A DNA stretch of 64,000 nucleotides from an uncultured Acetatifactor sp. (GTDB taxonomy: Bacteria; Bacillota; Clostridia; Lachnospirales; Lachnospiraceae). Shown here piece by piece: positions 63,968 through 64,000 of this stretch (positions within the stretch are counted from its first letter, which is position 1; every line of letters starts with the position of its first letter). Location of the stretch: positions 1 through 64,000 of the forward strand of contig CAJUTJ010000091.1 of the NCBI GenBank assembly GCA_910589655.1, given 5' to 3'. The translations under genes were made by a program, and so were the position numbers. Under the pieces are notes generated by a model. That model worked only from the letters and a program-made list of their open reading frames with translations, had not been told where the DNA came from and ran no database searches.

Positions 63968-64000
63968 CAAACATGCCGCCATCGGCGGCATAAACAATTT
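63968..64000. repeat. Partial composite hairpin element at the right edge
   Basis: CCAAACATGCCGCC-ATC-GGCGGCATAAACAATTT matches 52147-52179 except at a few bases, with a compensating loop difference. It shows that the element is present at least a third time, possibly without its start-proximal part. Confidence 0.7.

Overview
The window looks like a chromosome segment from a moderate-GC Clostridia bacterium, most probably a Lachnospiraceae gut commensal. The grounds are strong AGGAGG ribosome sites with frequent TTG/GTG starts, a Met-type T-box leader, the paired glgC/glgD arrangement, a DUF4317 protein beside paired WYL regulators, and a sialic-acid/amino-sugar cluster served by an ABC importer without its own ATPase. 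There is no rRNA, CRISPR array, intact insertion sequence or phage module, but there are several decayed gene fragments and at least four families of short dispersed repeats.

Layout. 1-6.7 kb is accessory: a CPBP protease, three small orphan proteins, a decayed AlbA/winged-helix tail, the 23S rRNA methyltransferase RlmCD, a frameshifted type I toxin, tRNA-Pro(AGG), and a Phd/ParE toxin-antitoxin pair bracketed by two identical 54-bp repeats. 6.7-13.4 kb carries an AI-2E-type permease, PepD with threonine aldolase, and a TPR/CpXC pair. 13.7-16.7 kb is the most striking locus: the RNA ligase rtcB, a ~540-nt non-coding stretch containing two non-decoding tRNA-like domains with long-range closing stems, and an SPFH (slipin-like) protein, all on the minus strand. 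17-25 kb has a GNAT acetyltransferase, a large GH106-like enzyme with a permease remnant upstream, the WYL-DUF4317-WYL triad and a MazG-like protein. 25-29 kb has a FAD/Rieske oxidoreductase split by an in-frame TAG, then glgD and glgC. At 29.7-31.7 kb a T-box controls a variant methionyl-tRNA synthetase. 31.8-35.2 kb holds small orphan genes, a decayed gene and an ECF S-component with a structured leader.

35.3-46.2 kb is a divergent cluster sufficient to take N-acetylneuraminate to fructose-6-phosphate: SBP and two permeases, YhcH, NanA, NanE and an SGNH esterase on the minus strand; NagB, NagA, a ROK kinase and an RpiR regulator on the plus strand. Two TGAAA/TTTCA palindromes in the divergent region are candidate operators. 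A GH8 exo-oligoxylanase follows.

47.5-55.2 kb contains a TetR/flavodoxin pair with a palindromic operator, a cation-efflux transporter preceded by a probable NiCo riboswitch, a nitrilase-family amidase, an OGG-type glycosylase, a WYL regulator and a YciI-like protein. 55.3-58.4 kb encodes a WYL/SF1-helicase/nuclease fusion, a plausible defence protein. The right end has gene debris, an ankyrin-repeat protein and an ECF sigma/RsiV-like anti-sigma/lipoprotein operon.

A recurring theme is a GC-rich hairpin whose 3' foot ends 13-16 nt before a start codon, with the ribosome site directly after it. Eight full copies plus one partial copy precede unrelated genes, and one copy has expanded into a four-unit 64-nt tandem array. 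Together with the rtcB tRNA-like RNA this is the best candidate for undescribed biology here.
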